Shown one piece after another: positions 55,857 through 64,000 of a DNA stretch of 64,000 nt. How positions within the stretch are numbered: the first letter of the stretch is position 1; the number at the start of each line of letters is the position of its first letter. The stretch is from Myxocyprinus asiaticus (taxonomy: Eukaryota; Chordata; Actinopteri; Cypriniformes; Catostomidae), in NCBI RefSeq assembly GCF_019703515.2, contig NC_059356.1, positions 24,853,197-24,917,196 on the forward strand. Direction: 5' to 3'. The position numbers were made by a program, and so were the translations under genes. The notes beneath the pieces are model-generated. The model was not told the origin of the DNA and made no database searches. It saw nothing but the letters and a program-made list of their open reading frames with translations.

Positions 55857-56390
55857 TGTCACGGAGAAACTCAACGGAGGCAGAGATATGGACTCAACAG
55901 CGGGGTTTTATTGAACAGGTGAATGAAACAGTGATGTAAACAACAGGTGAGTAAATCCAGTTTGAGCAGTATTGCAAACAACATATAAGTAATTTCCAGA
56001 CAGGGAAATAACACGATGTACAGATGAATAGATAACTCACAACAGTCTTTTGATACTTGCAGGTAACTTTGAAGAAACAGAAGAGTAACAACGCTGGAGG
56101 ATAACCGGAGAAACACACAAACCCAGACGAGAATGACAACAAGGAGGTAATATCCACAGAATATAACATCAAGTAAGTATCATCAGGTAAGTATCATCAG
56201 GTAAGTATCAACAGGTAAGTATCATCAGGTAAGTATCAACAGGTAAGTTTGTCAATACTAGGAAGGTCCATAGTCTCTGAGAAAACATCAACGAGAACAG
56301 ACAAAGGGTGTGTGTGAAAGCTGGGTATAAATGCAGTCCTTGATTATTCACTAATGATGTACAGGTGCGTGTGATCAAAACTCAGGTGGC
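55857..56390. repeat. Unclassified interspersed repeat
   Basis: From GTCACGGAGAAACTCAACGG to TCAAAACTCAGG. It includes TTTTATTGAACAGGTGAATG and ends near a GTGCGTGTGATC stretch. The style is of a retroelement or LTR fragment, but no coding domain is visible. It contains the 14-bp tandem repeat. Confidence 0.4.
56171..56250 (+). repeat. 14-bp minisatellite, unit AGGTAAGTATCATC
   Basis: Five to six tandem units, alternating ATCATC and ATCAAC variants. Four of them contain CAGGTAAGT, the consensus 5' splice site, on the plus strand (same sense as rac3). Confidence 0.9.
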
Positions 56391-56394
56391 AGTG

Positions 56395-56560
56395 GCGGAC
56401 TGGCCATTGGGAGAACCGGGACTTTTCCCGATGGGCCGGCCGCGAAATGGGGCCGCATGGGCCACCACTATATGCAGAACGGTGCCAGTTTCTATGTAAA
56501 ATCCCGGGCCGAATTTTCTTCCCTGTCCGCCCATTGGGGAGAGTGAGCTATAAACCTGTT
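56395..56560. repeat. GC-rich repeat fragment
   Basis: AGTGGCGGACTGGCCATTGG opens a GC-rich stretch with GGGCCGGCCGCG, unlike its AT-rich surroundings, closing near CTGTCCGCCCATTGGGGAG. The ends are roughly inverted (GGCGGACTGGCCATTGGG / CCTGTCCGCCCATTGGGG not perfectly paired). Likely a transposon fragment. Confidence 0.4.
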
Positions 56561-56804
56561 AATTCGACATTAAATGGTGCTATACCGCATCTTTGCAAGC
56601 AAGTGACGTGATACTATACATAATTATAACAAAAAATAATATAATGTTAATACTTGTAATATACAGTACATGAATAGTATTCAAAATATCATTTTATTAT
56701 CTATCTTTAAGTAAACATCATAAATGATTTAGCACCAAGGTCCTCTCTTTTAGGATTTAATCTTTTAACAGATTCAGTGCATTTAGTCTACTTTAAACTT
56801 GTCT

Positions 56805-57035
56805 TTGCAAACCCATGACTTTTTTCTTCTGTGGAACTCAAAAGGAGATGTTAATAGGCAGAATTTTGGTCTCAGTATTCACTTTCATTGTATGGAAAAA
56901 GTGAAAGTAAATGGTGACTTACTCTGCCTATAACATCTTTTGTGGTACGCAGAAGAAGAAATTAATGTGGGGAACAACACGAGGTTGAGTAATGATGAAA
57001 GAAATTACATTTTTGGGTGAACTTTTTTTTTAACT
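56805..57035. mobile_element. Diverged MITE related to the 'AGTTCACC' family
   Basis: GACTTTTTTCTTCTGTGGAAC on the left and TTTTTGGGTGAACTTTTT on the right fit the family; the centre is a hairpin (TTCACTTTCATTG / AAGTGAAAGTAAATGG). Confidence 0.5.
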
Positions 57036-57977
57036 ACCTGTTTTTGTTAAAGTTATTTGCAAAGAACAACAATATATATATGTTTGACAGCCCATGATGG
57101 CATTGTGTCTTGCTGGGTAACAAGTGGCTGAAGAGGAGGGTCGTAATGTAGGCTGTAAATCTTTCCATCTGTATAAAACTAGAGGTAAGAACTGAGAAAA
57201 GTAGCACACTGTGAGATTTAGATGAGATTGTTTGTCACGCAGTAAAACAGTTTTGGGATCATTTAGAACACAGGGAACAAACAGAGCTCTGGATGAAGTG
57301 GATATTTATCTACAATCAATTGAAACAAAAAAGCTCATTTTTGAGAGGTAACTTTGAGAAACTTAGTTCTGCATTGCTTGAACAAGTATTTTAGAAATGC
57401 TTTGTAACAAATAGTTACATGAATGACAATATACATACTGAAGAAGATGTGAAAATGCTTCTCTCAAAGTCACCAGAATTAAATGTTTTGGTGTTGTTTT
57501 TGCAAAACAATTCTCACAGGGGTGCATGCCCCCAAACCCAACAATAAGGGCAAACATTAAAGGTAAACTTCTTTACTTTGTCATGTTTCTCTATGTAACA
57601 AAGAATTCCTGCGAGCGCCCCTGATAACATGTATTTGAAATGTAAGTAAATTTATACAAATATACTTATATATATATATATATATAAGTAAGTATGCAGT
57701 GATATTATGCTTATGTAAATGAACACAAAGTTGAAAAAAACAAGCTTTTATAGCAGGTATCCTAATACGCCTTGGCATTAAAATTTGGTACTACTACTTT
57801 GACACGTGATGGCACCCCTGTACATTATATTTATTTTTGAAATCTTACATAGACCTAGTTTTTGAAAACAGTAGTTTTGCACTTTGCATTGTTTGAAAAT
57901 TCTAAATTGTGTTTTACTGTGGCCTTGAGGCATTTTATCATGTATAGTCGGCTCATTGGATCCTTTGGGTTTTTCAG
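57036..57977. other. Gap where rac3 exons 4 and 5 should be, right part
   Basis: AT-rich with a TA run near 57667-57690. A CATGCCCCCAAACCC string near 57526 weakly recalls the HCPNTP coding stretch of Rac exon 5 but the surrounding codons do not match. Confidence 0.35.
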
Positions 57978-58252
57978 GTACTGTGAAGTGTCTAGAGTGC
58001 TCCGCCCTTACACAGAGGGGTTTAAAAACTGTATTTGATGAAGCCATCCATGCTGTTTTGTGCCCTCCACCTGTAAAGAAGCGGTGCAAAAAGTGTAATG
58101 TATTTTGAGGAACAAATCAACTAATTCCTTCATTGACATGTCATGTAAACAGTGGGGTCTTCCTCTTTAGCTCTGCTGTTATCTGCTTGTTATCAACAGA
58201 GTAAATACAACATGTGAGATGACACACTGCAGAGACATACATTTCCATGGTA

Positions 58253-59500
58253 CACTATATGGACAAAAGTATTGGAACACCTACACATTACACCTACAGG
58301 AGCTTTTATGACATCCCATTCTAAATCCATAGGCATTAATATCGAGTTGGTCCCCCCTTTGCAGCTATAACAGCTTCCACTCTTCTGGGAAGGTTTCTAC
58401 AAGATTTTGGAGTGTGTCTGTTGGAATTTTTGCCCATTCTTCCAGAAGAGCATTTGTGAGGTCAGACACTGATGTTGGAGGAGAGGGCCTGGCTCGCAAT
58501 CTCCGTTCTAGTTCATCCCAAAGGTTTTCGATAGGGTTGAGGTCAGGACTCTGTATGGGCCAGCCAAATTCTTCCACACCAAACTCATCCAACCATGTCT
58601 TTATGGACCTTGCTTTGTGCACTGGGGCACAGTCATGCTGGAACAGAAAAGGGCCTTCCCCAAACTGTTTCCACAAAGTTGGAAGCATAGAATTTTCCAA
58701 AATGTCTTGGTAAGCTGAGGCATTAACATTTCCCTTCAGTGGAACTAAGGGGCCTAGGCCAACCCCAGAAAAACAACCCCATAGCATTATCCCTCCTCCA
58801 CCAAACTTTACAGTTGGCACAACGCAGTCAGGCAGGAAACGTTCACCTGGCATTCCCCAAATCCAGACTCGTCCATCAGACTGCCAGATAGAGAAGCGTG
58901 ATTTGTCACTCCACAGAACACGTTTCCACTGCTCCAGAGTCCAGTGGCGGCATGCTTTACACCACTCCATCCGATGCTTGGCATTGTGCTTGCTGACGTA
59001 AGGCTTGCATACAGCTGCTCGACGATGGAAACCCATGCCATGAAGCTCCCGGCGCACAGTTTTTGTGCTGATGTTAATGCCAGAGGAGGTTTGGAACTCT
59101 GCAGTTATTGAGTCAGCAGAGCGTTGGCGACCTTTACGCATTATGCGCCTCAGCACTCGGCGACCCCGCTCTGTAACTTTACGTGGTCTGCCACTTCGTG
59201 GCTGAGTTGCTGTGGTTCCTAAATGCTTCCACTTTGCAATAATACCACTTACAGTTGATCGTGGAATATCTAGGAGGGAAGAAATTTCACGAACTGACTT
59301 GTTGCAACGGTGGCATCCTATTACAGCACCACGCTTGAATTCAGTGAGCTCTTTAGAACGACCCATTCTTTCACAAATGTTTGTAAAGGCAGACTGCATG
59401 GCTAGGTGCTTGATTTTATACACCTTTGGCAATGGGACTGAATGAAACACCTGAATTTAGTGATTAAGAGGTGTGGCGCAACACTTTTGTCCACATAGTG
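58253..59500 (-). mobile_element. Tc1-like transposon, 'CACTATATGGACAAAAG' family
   Basis: Ends CACTATATGGACAAAAGTAT and, inverted, CACTATGTGGACAAAAGTGT; TA flanks both sides (58251-58252, 59501-59502). One transposase gene lies between. It is a different subfamily from the two CACTATATTGCC copies, though the transposases are clearly related. It sits 145 bp after the rac3-like stop. Confidence 0.9.
58365..59450 (-). pseudogene. Tc1 transposase, nearly full length, C-terminal frameshift
   Basis: A single frame of 361 codons. First HTH ([20 protein letters not shown]), [10 protein letters not shown] hook, second HTH ([11 protein letters not shown]), then [24 protein letters not shown] and [10 protein letters not shown]: a DD34E triad. 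The family normally ends [17 protein letters not shown]; here a 1-bp loss in GAAACCTTCCC changes the last residues to [11 protein letters not shown] and stops about 12 residues early. The natural start is uncertain: MFHSV (59450), MQSAF or MGRSKEL. Confidence 0.85.
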
Positions 59501-60052
59501 TATGTTTGGTTTAACAGATATATCAACATACATATAACAAATTTGCTTTCTTTTTAAACTTTGCCTTAAATGACTGAATTAACATGCAAATGAGTTGGAA
59601 AATAAAGACTATGCCATATGCAACAGGGCAAACAACAGGTTATTAAAGAAGAAGTATATTTAACAGATGCAATCAGTTATTAAACCTGGGCACTTCAAAC
59701 CCATTTATCCTGATACTTATAATTTTAAATTTTCAGAGCTTATAATGTGGATATTGTGGGAATGTGGAAATTCATATTTTATCTGCAGGTACTTTCCCTT
59801 TTGGGATTTGTGAATGTGTCATAAGATTGTGTAACTACATATTGTGAATAGCTTTTGTGAGTTAAATGTGAGGCCATTATCAACACTCACTTGAGGGGTG
59901 ACAGAATATACAATTTTTAAAGTATTTTACTTTCAGCTTTTATTGCCTGTCGAGCATTTCATACGGTTCCTGTGTTTTAGTGTGACTGTTCTGTATGTGA
60001 TGATTTTATATTTGAAACAAAAAAAAAATAAAAAAATAATAAAAATCAGTTG
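59501..60052. other. Intergenic, nothing recognised
   Basis: AT-rich sequence between a Tc1 element and a MITE. No coding or RNA feature. Confidence 0.4.
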
Positions 60053-60746
60053 CTTAAAGGAATATTTCACCCAAAAATTTAAATTCTCTCATCATTCACT
60101 CACCCTCATGACATCCCAGATGTGTATGACATTCTTTCTTAGTTATAGAATTAGTATTGCAGGTTAAAGAAGAAGTATTTCAGCTCTGTAGGTCCATTCA
60201 ATGCAAGTGAATGTTGGTCAGAACTTTGAAACTCCAAAATCACATAAAGGCAACATAAAAGTACTCCAGTGGTTAAATCCATGTCTTCAGAAATGATATG
60301 ATAGGTCTGGGTGTAAAACAGATCAATATTTTATTTTATTTTTTTATACCATAAATCTCCACTTTTACTTTCACATTCTTCTTCTTTTGTTTTTTGGCGA
60401 TTTGCATTCTTCATGCATATCGCCACCTACTGGTCAAAGGTATAGCTTTATAGTGAAAAAAAGGACTTAAATATTTCTCACCCACACCTATCATATTGCT
60501 TCTAAAGACATGAATTTAACCACTGGAGTTTTATGGATTAGTTTTAGGCTACCTTTATGTCCCTTTTGGAGCTTGAAAGTTCTGGTCACCATCCACTTGC
60601 ATTGTACTGACCTACAGAACTGAAATATTCTTCTAAAAATCTTAATTTGTGTTCTGCAGAAGAAAGAAAGTCATACACATCTGGGATGGCATGAGGGTGA
60701 GTAAACGATGAGAGAAATTTCAATGTTGGGTGAATTATCCCTTTAA
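60053..60746. mobile_element. Palindromic MITE, 'AGTTCACC' family, copy 6
   Basis: Starts TTAAAGGAATATTTCACCCA and ends TTGGGTGAATTATCCCTTTAA. The two arms meet near 60390. Confidence 0.7.
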
Positions 60747-60858
60747 GAGTGACAGAAATATGACACAACAAAATTAAGAATGAAATATGTTTGCCTGAAA
60801 CTAACTTTGATCACTATTGGCTATAATGTGTAAAAGAGTGCATAGTGCAACTTGAAGA

Positions 60859-60860
<2 letters not shown>

Positions 60861-60893
<33 letters not shown>
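60861..60893. repeat. Poly-T run of 33
   Basis: Uninterrupted T homopolymer; the true length may be unreliable in any assembly. Confidence 0.9.
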
Positions 60894-60894
<1 letters not shown>

Positions 60895-61071
60895 TGAACT
60901 GTGTAAATCTTGTTTAGATGCCTTTCTTTTGTCTCATATTTGTTTTTTCCACTTTTATATACAGTTTAACATGTTTGAAACATTATTAAATGTGCCATTA
61001 TAGATTTTTGTGGAGGGATAACATGCCAAATTATCTTTAAATGCTCAGAATACTTCATATATATATATATA

Positions 61072-62306
61072 CACTATATTGCCAAAAGTATTCGCTCACC
61101 CATCCAAATAATTGAATTTAGGTGTTCCAATCACTTCCATGGCCACAGGTATATAAAATGAAGCACCTAGGCATGCAGACTGCTTCTATAAACATTTGTG
61201 AAAGAATGGGCCGCTCTCAGGAGCTCAGTGAATTCCAGCGTGGTACTGTGATAGGATGCCACCTGTGCAACAAGTCCAGTCGTGAAATTTCCTCGCTACT
61301 AAATATTCCACTGTCAACTGTCAGTGGTATTATAACAAAGTGGAAGCAATTGGGAATGACAGCAACTCAGCCACGAAGTCACTTAAAATGACAGAGCGGG
61401 GTCAGCGGATGCTGAGGCGCATAGTGCGCAGAGGTCGCCAACTAGAGTCGATCGCTACAGACCTCCAAAGTTCATGTGGCCTTCAGATTAGCTCAAGAAC
61501 AGTGCGTAGAGAGCTTCATGGAATGGGTTTCCATGGCTGAGCAGCTGCATCCAAGCCATACATCACCAAGTGCAATGCAAAGCGTCGGATGCAGTGGTGT
61601 AAAGCACGCCGCCACTGGACTCTAGAGCAGTGGAGACGCGTTCTCTGGAGTGACGAATCACGCTTCTCCATCTGGCAATCTGATGGACGAATCTGGGTTT
61701 GGCGGTTGCCAGGAGAACGGTACTTGCCTGACTGCATTGTGCCAACTGTGAAGTTTGGTGGAGGGGGGATTATGGTGTGGGGTTGTTTTTCAGGAGCTGG
61801 GATTGGCCCCTTAGTTCCAGTGAAAGGAACTCTGAATGCTTCAGCATACCAAGAGATTTTGGACAATTCCATGCTCCCAACTTTGTGGGAACAGTTTGGG
61901 GATGGCCCCTTCCTGTTCCAACATGACTGCGCACCAGTGCACAAAGCAAGGTCCATAAAGACATGGATGAGCGAGTTTGGTGTAGAAAAACTTGACTGGC
62001 CTGCACAGAGTCCTGACCTCAACCCGATAGAGCACCTTTGGGATGAATTAGAGCGAAGACTGCGAGCCAGGCCTTCTCGTCCAACATCAGTGTCTGACCT
62101 CACAAATGCGCTTCTGGAAGAATGGTCAAAAATTCCCATAAACACACTCCTAAACCTTGTGGAAAGCCTTCCCAGGAGAGTTGAAGCTGTTATAGCTGCA
62201 AAGGGTGGGCCGATGTCATATTAAACCCTATGGATTAAGAATGGGATGTCACTTAAGTTCATATGCGTCTAAAGGCAGATGAGCGAATACTTTTGGCAAT
62301 ATAGTG
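61072..62306 (+). mobile_element. Tc1-like transposon, 'CACTATATTGCC' family, copy B
   Basis: Terminal inverted repeats CACTATATTGCCAAAAGTAT at both ends, TA flanks (61070-61071, 62307-62308), 1235 bp. The left flank is a short TA run, as for copy A at 16167. Confidence 0.92.
61155..62224 (+). pseudogene. Tc1 transposase with small deletions and a stop
   Basis: Reads [20 protein letters not shown] and an intact first HTH, then a short deletion removes the GRPR hook (about 61377-61390) and shifts frame. A further loss at about 61441 (RRGRQ-LESIA) and a TGA at 61537 (FHG-stop-AAASK) follow. From 61589 the catalytic part is open to [32 protein letters not shown] and [10 protein letters not shown]. 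This copy keeps the glycine codon that is a stop in copy A. Confidence 0.88.
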
Positions 62307-62580
62307 TATATGCTTTTGCCTTTAAATAATTAAGATTTCCATTTTACGAACATAAAAATGTGTGTATGTGTGCCATCTCAGAATGCACAACATGTCGAAC
62401 CTTGAGGTGAATGGGCTACAACAATGAGTGTTTATGTTTTGTTTTTGACATTATTTTGATGTTATTGAACTAATGATTGAAAATTAAACCTAAATGCTGA
62501 CAGATACATAATCTCAGTCCTCCTGTTCTATTGACAACATTTGCACATTTCAGTTCTTCCCAAAATAAATCAGCAATGCA

Positions 62581-63249
62581 TTAAAGGAATAGTTAACCCA
62601 AAGAAATTTCTCTCATCATTTACTCACCCTCATGCCATCCCAAATGTGTATGACTTTCTTTCTTCTGCAGAACACAAATTAAGATTTTTAGAAGAGAATT
62701 TCAGCTCAATAGGTCCTCACAATGCATGTTAAAGATGACAGAACTCAGAAGGACCAAAAAGCACATAAAGGCAGCATAAAAGTAATCCATAAGGCTCCAG
62801 TGGTTAAATCCATGTCTTCGGGATATGACAGCTGTGGGTGTGAAACAGATCAATATTTTAGTTTACTTTTTTTATTGTAAATCTACACTTTCACATTCAG
62901 CCATTTACTGGCTGGGGCTGGTCAAAGGTGGAGATTTATAAAAAAAAAATAAAAATAAAAAAAAGATTTGTATATATAAACATTGATCTGTTTCTCACCC
63001 AAACTTCTCTTCTTTAGAAGATTTGGATTTAACCACTAGTCTCATGGATTACTTTTATGCTGCCTTTATGTCCTTTTTGGACCTTATGTGTTCTGGTCAC
63101 CATTCACTTGCATTGTGAGGACCAACAGAGCTGAGATACTCTTCTAAAAATAAACAGAAGAAAGAAAGTTGTACACACCACATCTGGGAAAGTATGAAGG
63201 TGAGTGAATGATAAGAGAATTTTCATTTTCGGGTGAACTATCCCTTTAA
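62581..63249. mobile_element. Palindromic MITE, 'AGTTCACC' family, copy 7
   Basis: Starts TTAAAGGAATAGTTAACCCA and ends CGGGTGAACTATCCCTTTAA. The arms meet near the A-rich stretch at 62940-62965. It is the last transposon before the gps1 promoter. Confidence 0.75.
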
Positions 63250-63549
63250 TAAAGAGAACACTTTGAAAGTACTAAAGAATGGGCGTGTCTCTCACATTGT
63301 ATTTTAAAAGGACACGATTCAACATAAAAAAGAGACATCACCATGACCTGAACCCAAGCAATAAGTGGGTATGCAGTCTCAAGATGTCTTTTACTCCTAA
63401 ATAAATAAAGTTTTAGAGGCTAAAAGAGTGCTAATGTATAAACACCAGTTGTGTATTTGTTTCTAGTCTATATTATTCTAAAGACATATAATCTGCTAGC
63501 CTTAAGCATGCAAAATAATACCCAAATGTGAATGAATGCAACGACTCGC

Positions 63550-63640
63550 GAAGTGAGTAATGACGTCTCTGCGCTGCAAGACGTCGATGACGCGCACTCT
63601 CATGCCCCGGATGTGTTTGTGTGCTCTGTTTCTGCAGAGG
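63550..63640 (+). promoter_or_regulatory. gps1 promoter with CRE/ATF-like sites
   Basis: TGACGTCT at 63561-63568, GACGTC near 63580-63585 and TGACGCGC at 63588-63595 lie in a locally GC-rich stretch just upstream of the gps1 start codon. No TATA box. TSS inferred. Confidence 0.5.
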
Positions 63641-63648
63641 AGGAGGAG

Positions 63649-63681
63649 ATGCCACTACCCGTGCAGGTCTTTAACTTTCAG
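63649..63681 (+). CDS. gps1: COP9 signalosome subunit 1 (GPS1/CSN1), first coding exon; gene continues off the window
   Basis: ATG opens MPLPVQVFNFQ and ends at CAG/GTAATT (63681/63682). The N-terminus of vertebrate GPS1 is MPLPVQVFNLQG, so ten of eleven residues match. GPS1 is a PCI-domain scaffold of the COP9 signalosome, which removes NEDD8 from cullins. Only 33 bp are coded here; the next exon must lie beyond 64000. The rac3-like remnant just upstream on the same strand matches the human RAC3-GPS1 neighbourhood. The call rests on this short exon plus synteny. Confidence 0.8.
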
Positions 63682-64000
63682 GTAATTTCGCGCTTTTAAA
63701 TGCTTTCCCGAAGTTCGCACAACATGAGAGTGGGTAAAAGAAGCATGTCAATTTGAAGTACCTCTGTTTGCAGAGTTAATTTCTCAGCGATCGCGGCCGT
63801 TTTGACCTGTTAGCTCGTCTAGCATGAGCTGTAAGTCAGAGCGGCCCACAGGACGCGACAGGCTCTTATTATTCTCAAGTTTAACGGCAGCGCGCGTTTA
63901 TCTACCGGAGGTGCGAGACAAATGCCGCTACCATAGTGAATATCTCCAGTAGCGCTGTTTTGGTTTACACCCAGTCGGGCCCAACAGGGTTTCTTTCGAT

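Noticed and set aside
56171..56250. CRISPR-like array
   Set aside because: Tandem 14-bp units with no spacers in a vertebrate genome; it is a minisatellite.
57520..57560. Possible relic of rac3 exon 5 (CATGCCCCCAAACCC)
   Set aside because: Only a few codons recall HCPNTP and the flanks do not fit the Rac sequence in any frame.

Overview
This is a vertebrate window, almost certainly from a cyprinid (carp-like) fish. The genes have many small exons with GT-AG introns. Introns and spacers are packed with Tc1/mariner transposons, palindromic MITEs, two tRNA-derived SINE families (one like the cyprinid HAmo type), L1/Tx1-like and RTE-like LINEs, and a Gypsy-type retrotransposon. The species and chromosome cannot be fixed from the sequence alone.

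Five host loci are recognisable. wipi1 (minus strand, 2257-20547) is complete: 12 coding exons whose lengths sum to 1308 bp, or 435 aa. An arpc1b-like gene (minus, 21756-26854) is broken by homopolymer frameshifts, a lost splice donor and a missing first exon. prkar1a (plus, 31112-37805, promoter near 28100) is complete: 10 coding exons, 1140 bp, 379 aa, with a long 3'UTR ending near 40.8 kb. A rac3-like GTPase (plus, 54363-58108) keeps three exons but has damaged switch residues and lacks exons 1, 4 and 5. gps1 (CSN1, plus, 63649 onward) enters at the right edge with its first coding exon. In human, WIPI1/PRKAR1A and RAC3/GPS1 lie in two separate parts of chromosome 17q; here they sit within 64 kb.

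Region by region: 1-2256, MITEs and the wipi1 3' side. 2257-20547, wipi1; its 9.8-kb intron 2 holds an L1-like LINE, a Tc1 element with an uninterrupted transposase nested in that LINE, and a second Tc1 copy. 20548-21100, wipi1 promoter with two CCAAT boxes and a GC box. 21.7-26.9 kb, arpc1b-like pseudogene with MITEs in its introns. 27.5-40.8 kb, prkar1a; its introns hold a hAT-like MITE, a Harbinger-like element with a small coiled-coil ORF, and a SINE with clear target duplications. 42.7-54.3 kb, a retroelement block: RTE-like LINE, L1-like LINE with an inverted endonuclease fragment, then a Gypsy element with Gmr1-like domain order (integrase before reverse transcriptase). Its 3' LTR stops 19 bp before exon 2 of rac3. 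54.4-58.1 kb, rac3 remnant. 58.2-63.3 kb, two more Tc1 copies and MITEs. 63.5-64.0 kb, gps1 promoter and first exon.

The intact host genes act in separate pathways: autophagy (WIPI1), cAMP signalling (PKA RI-alpha) and the COP9 signalosome (GPS1). The two broken ones are actin/Rho genes (ARPC1B, RAC3). Loss of arpc1b-like and rac3-like copies beside intact neighbours would fit a duplicated (tetraploid) genome shedding redundant copies, but that is inference.
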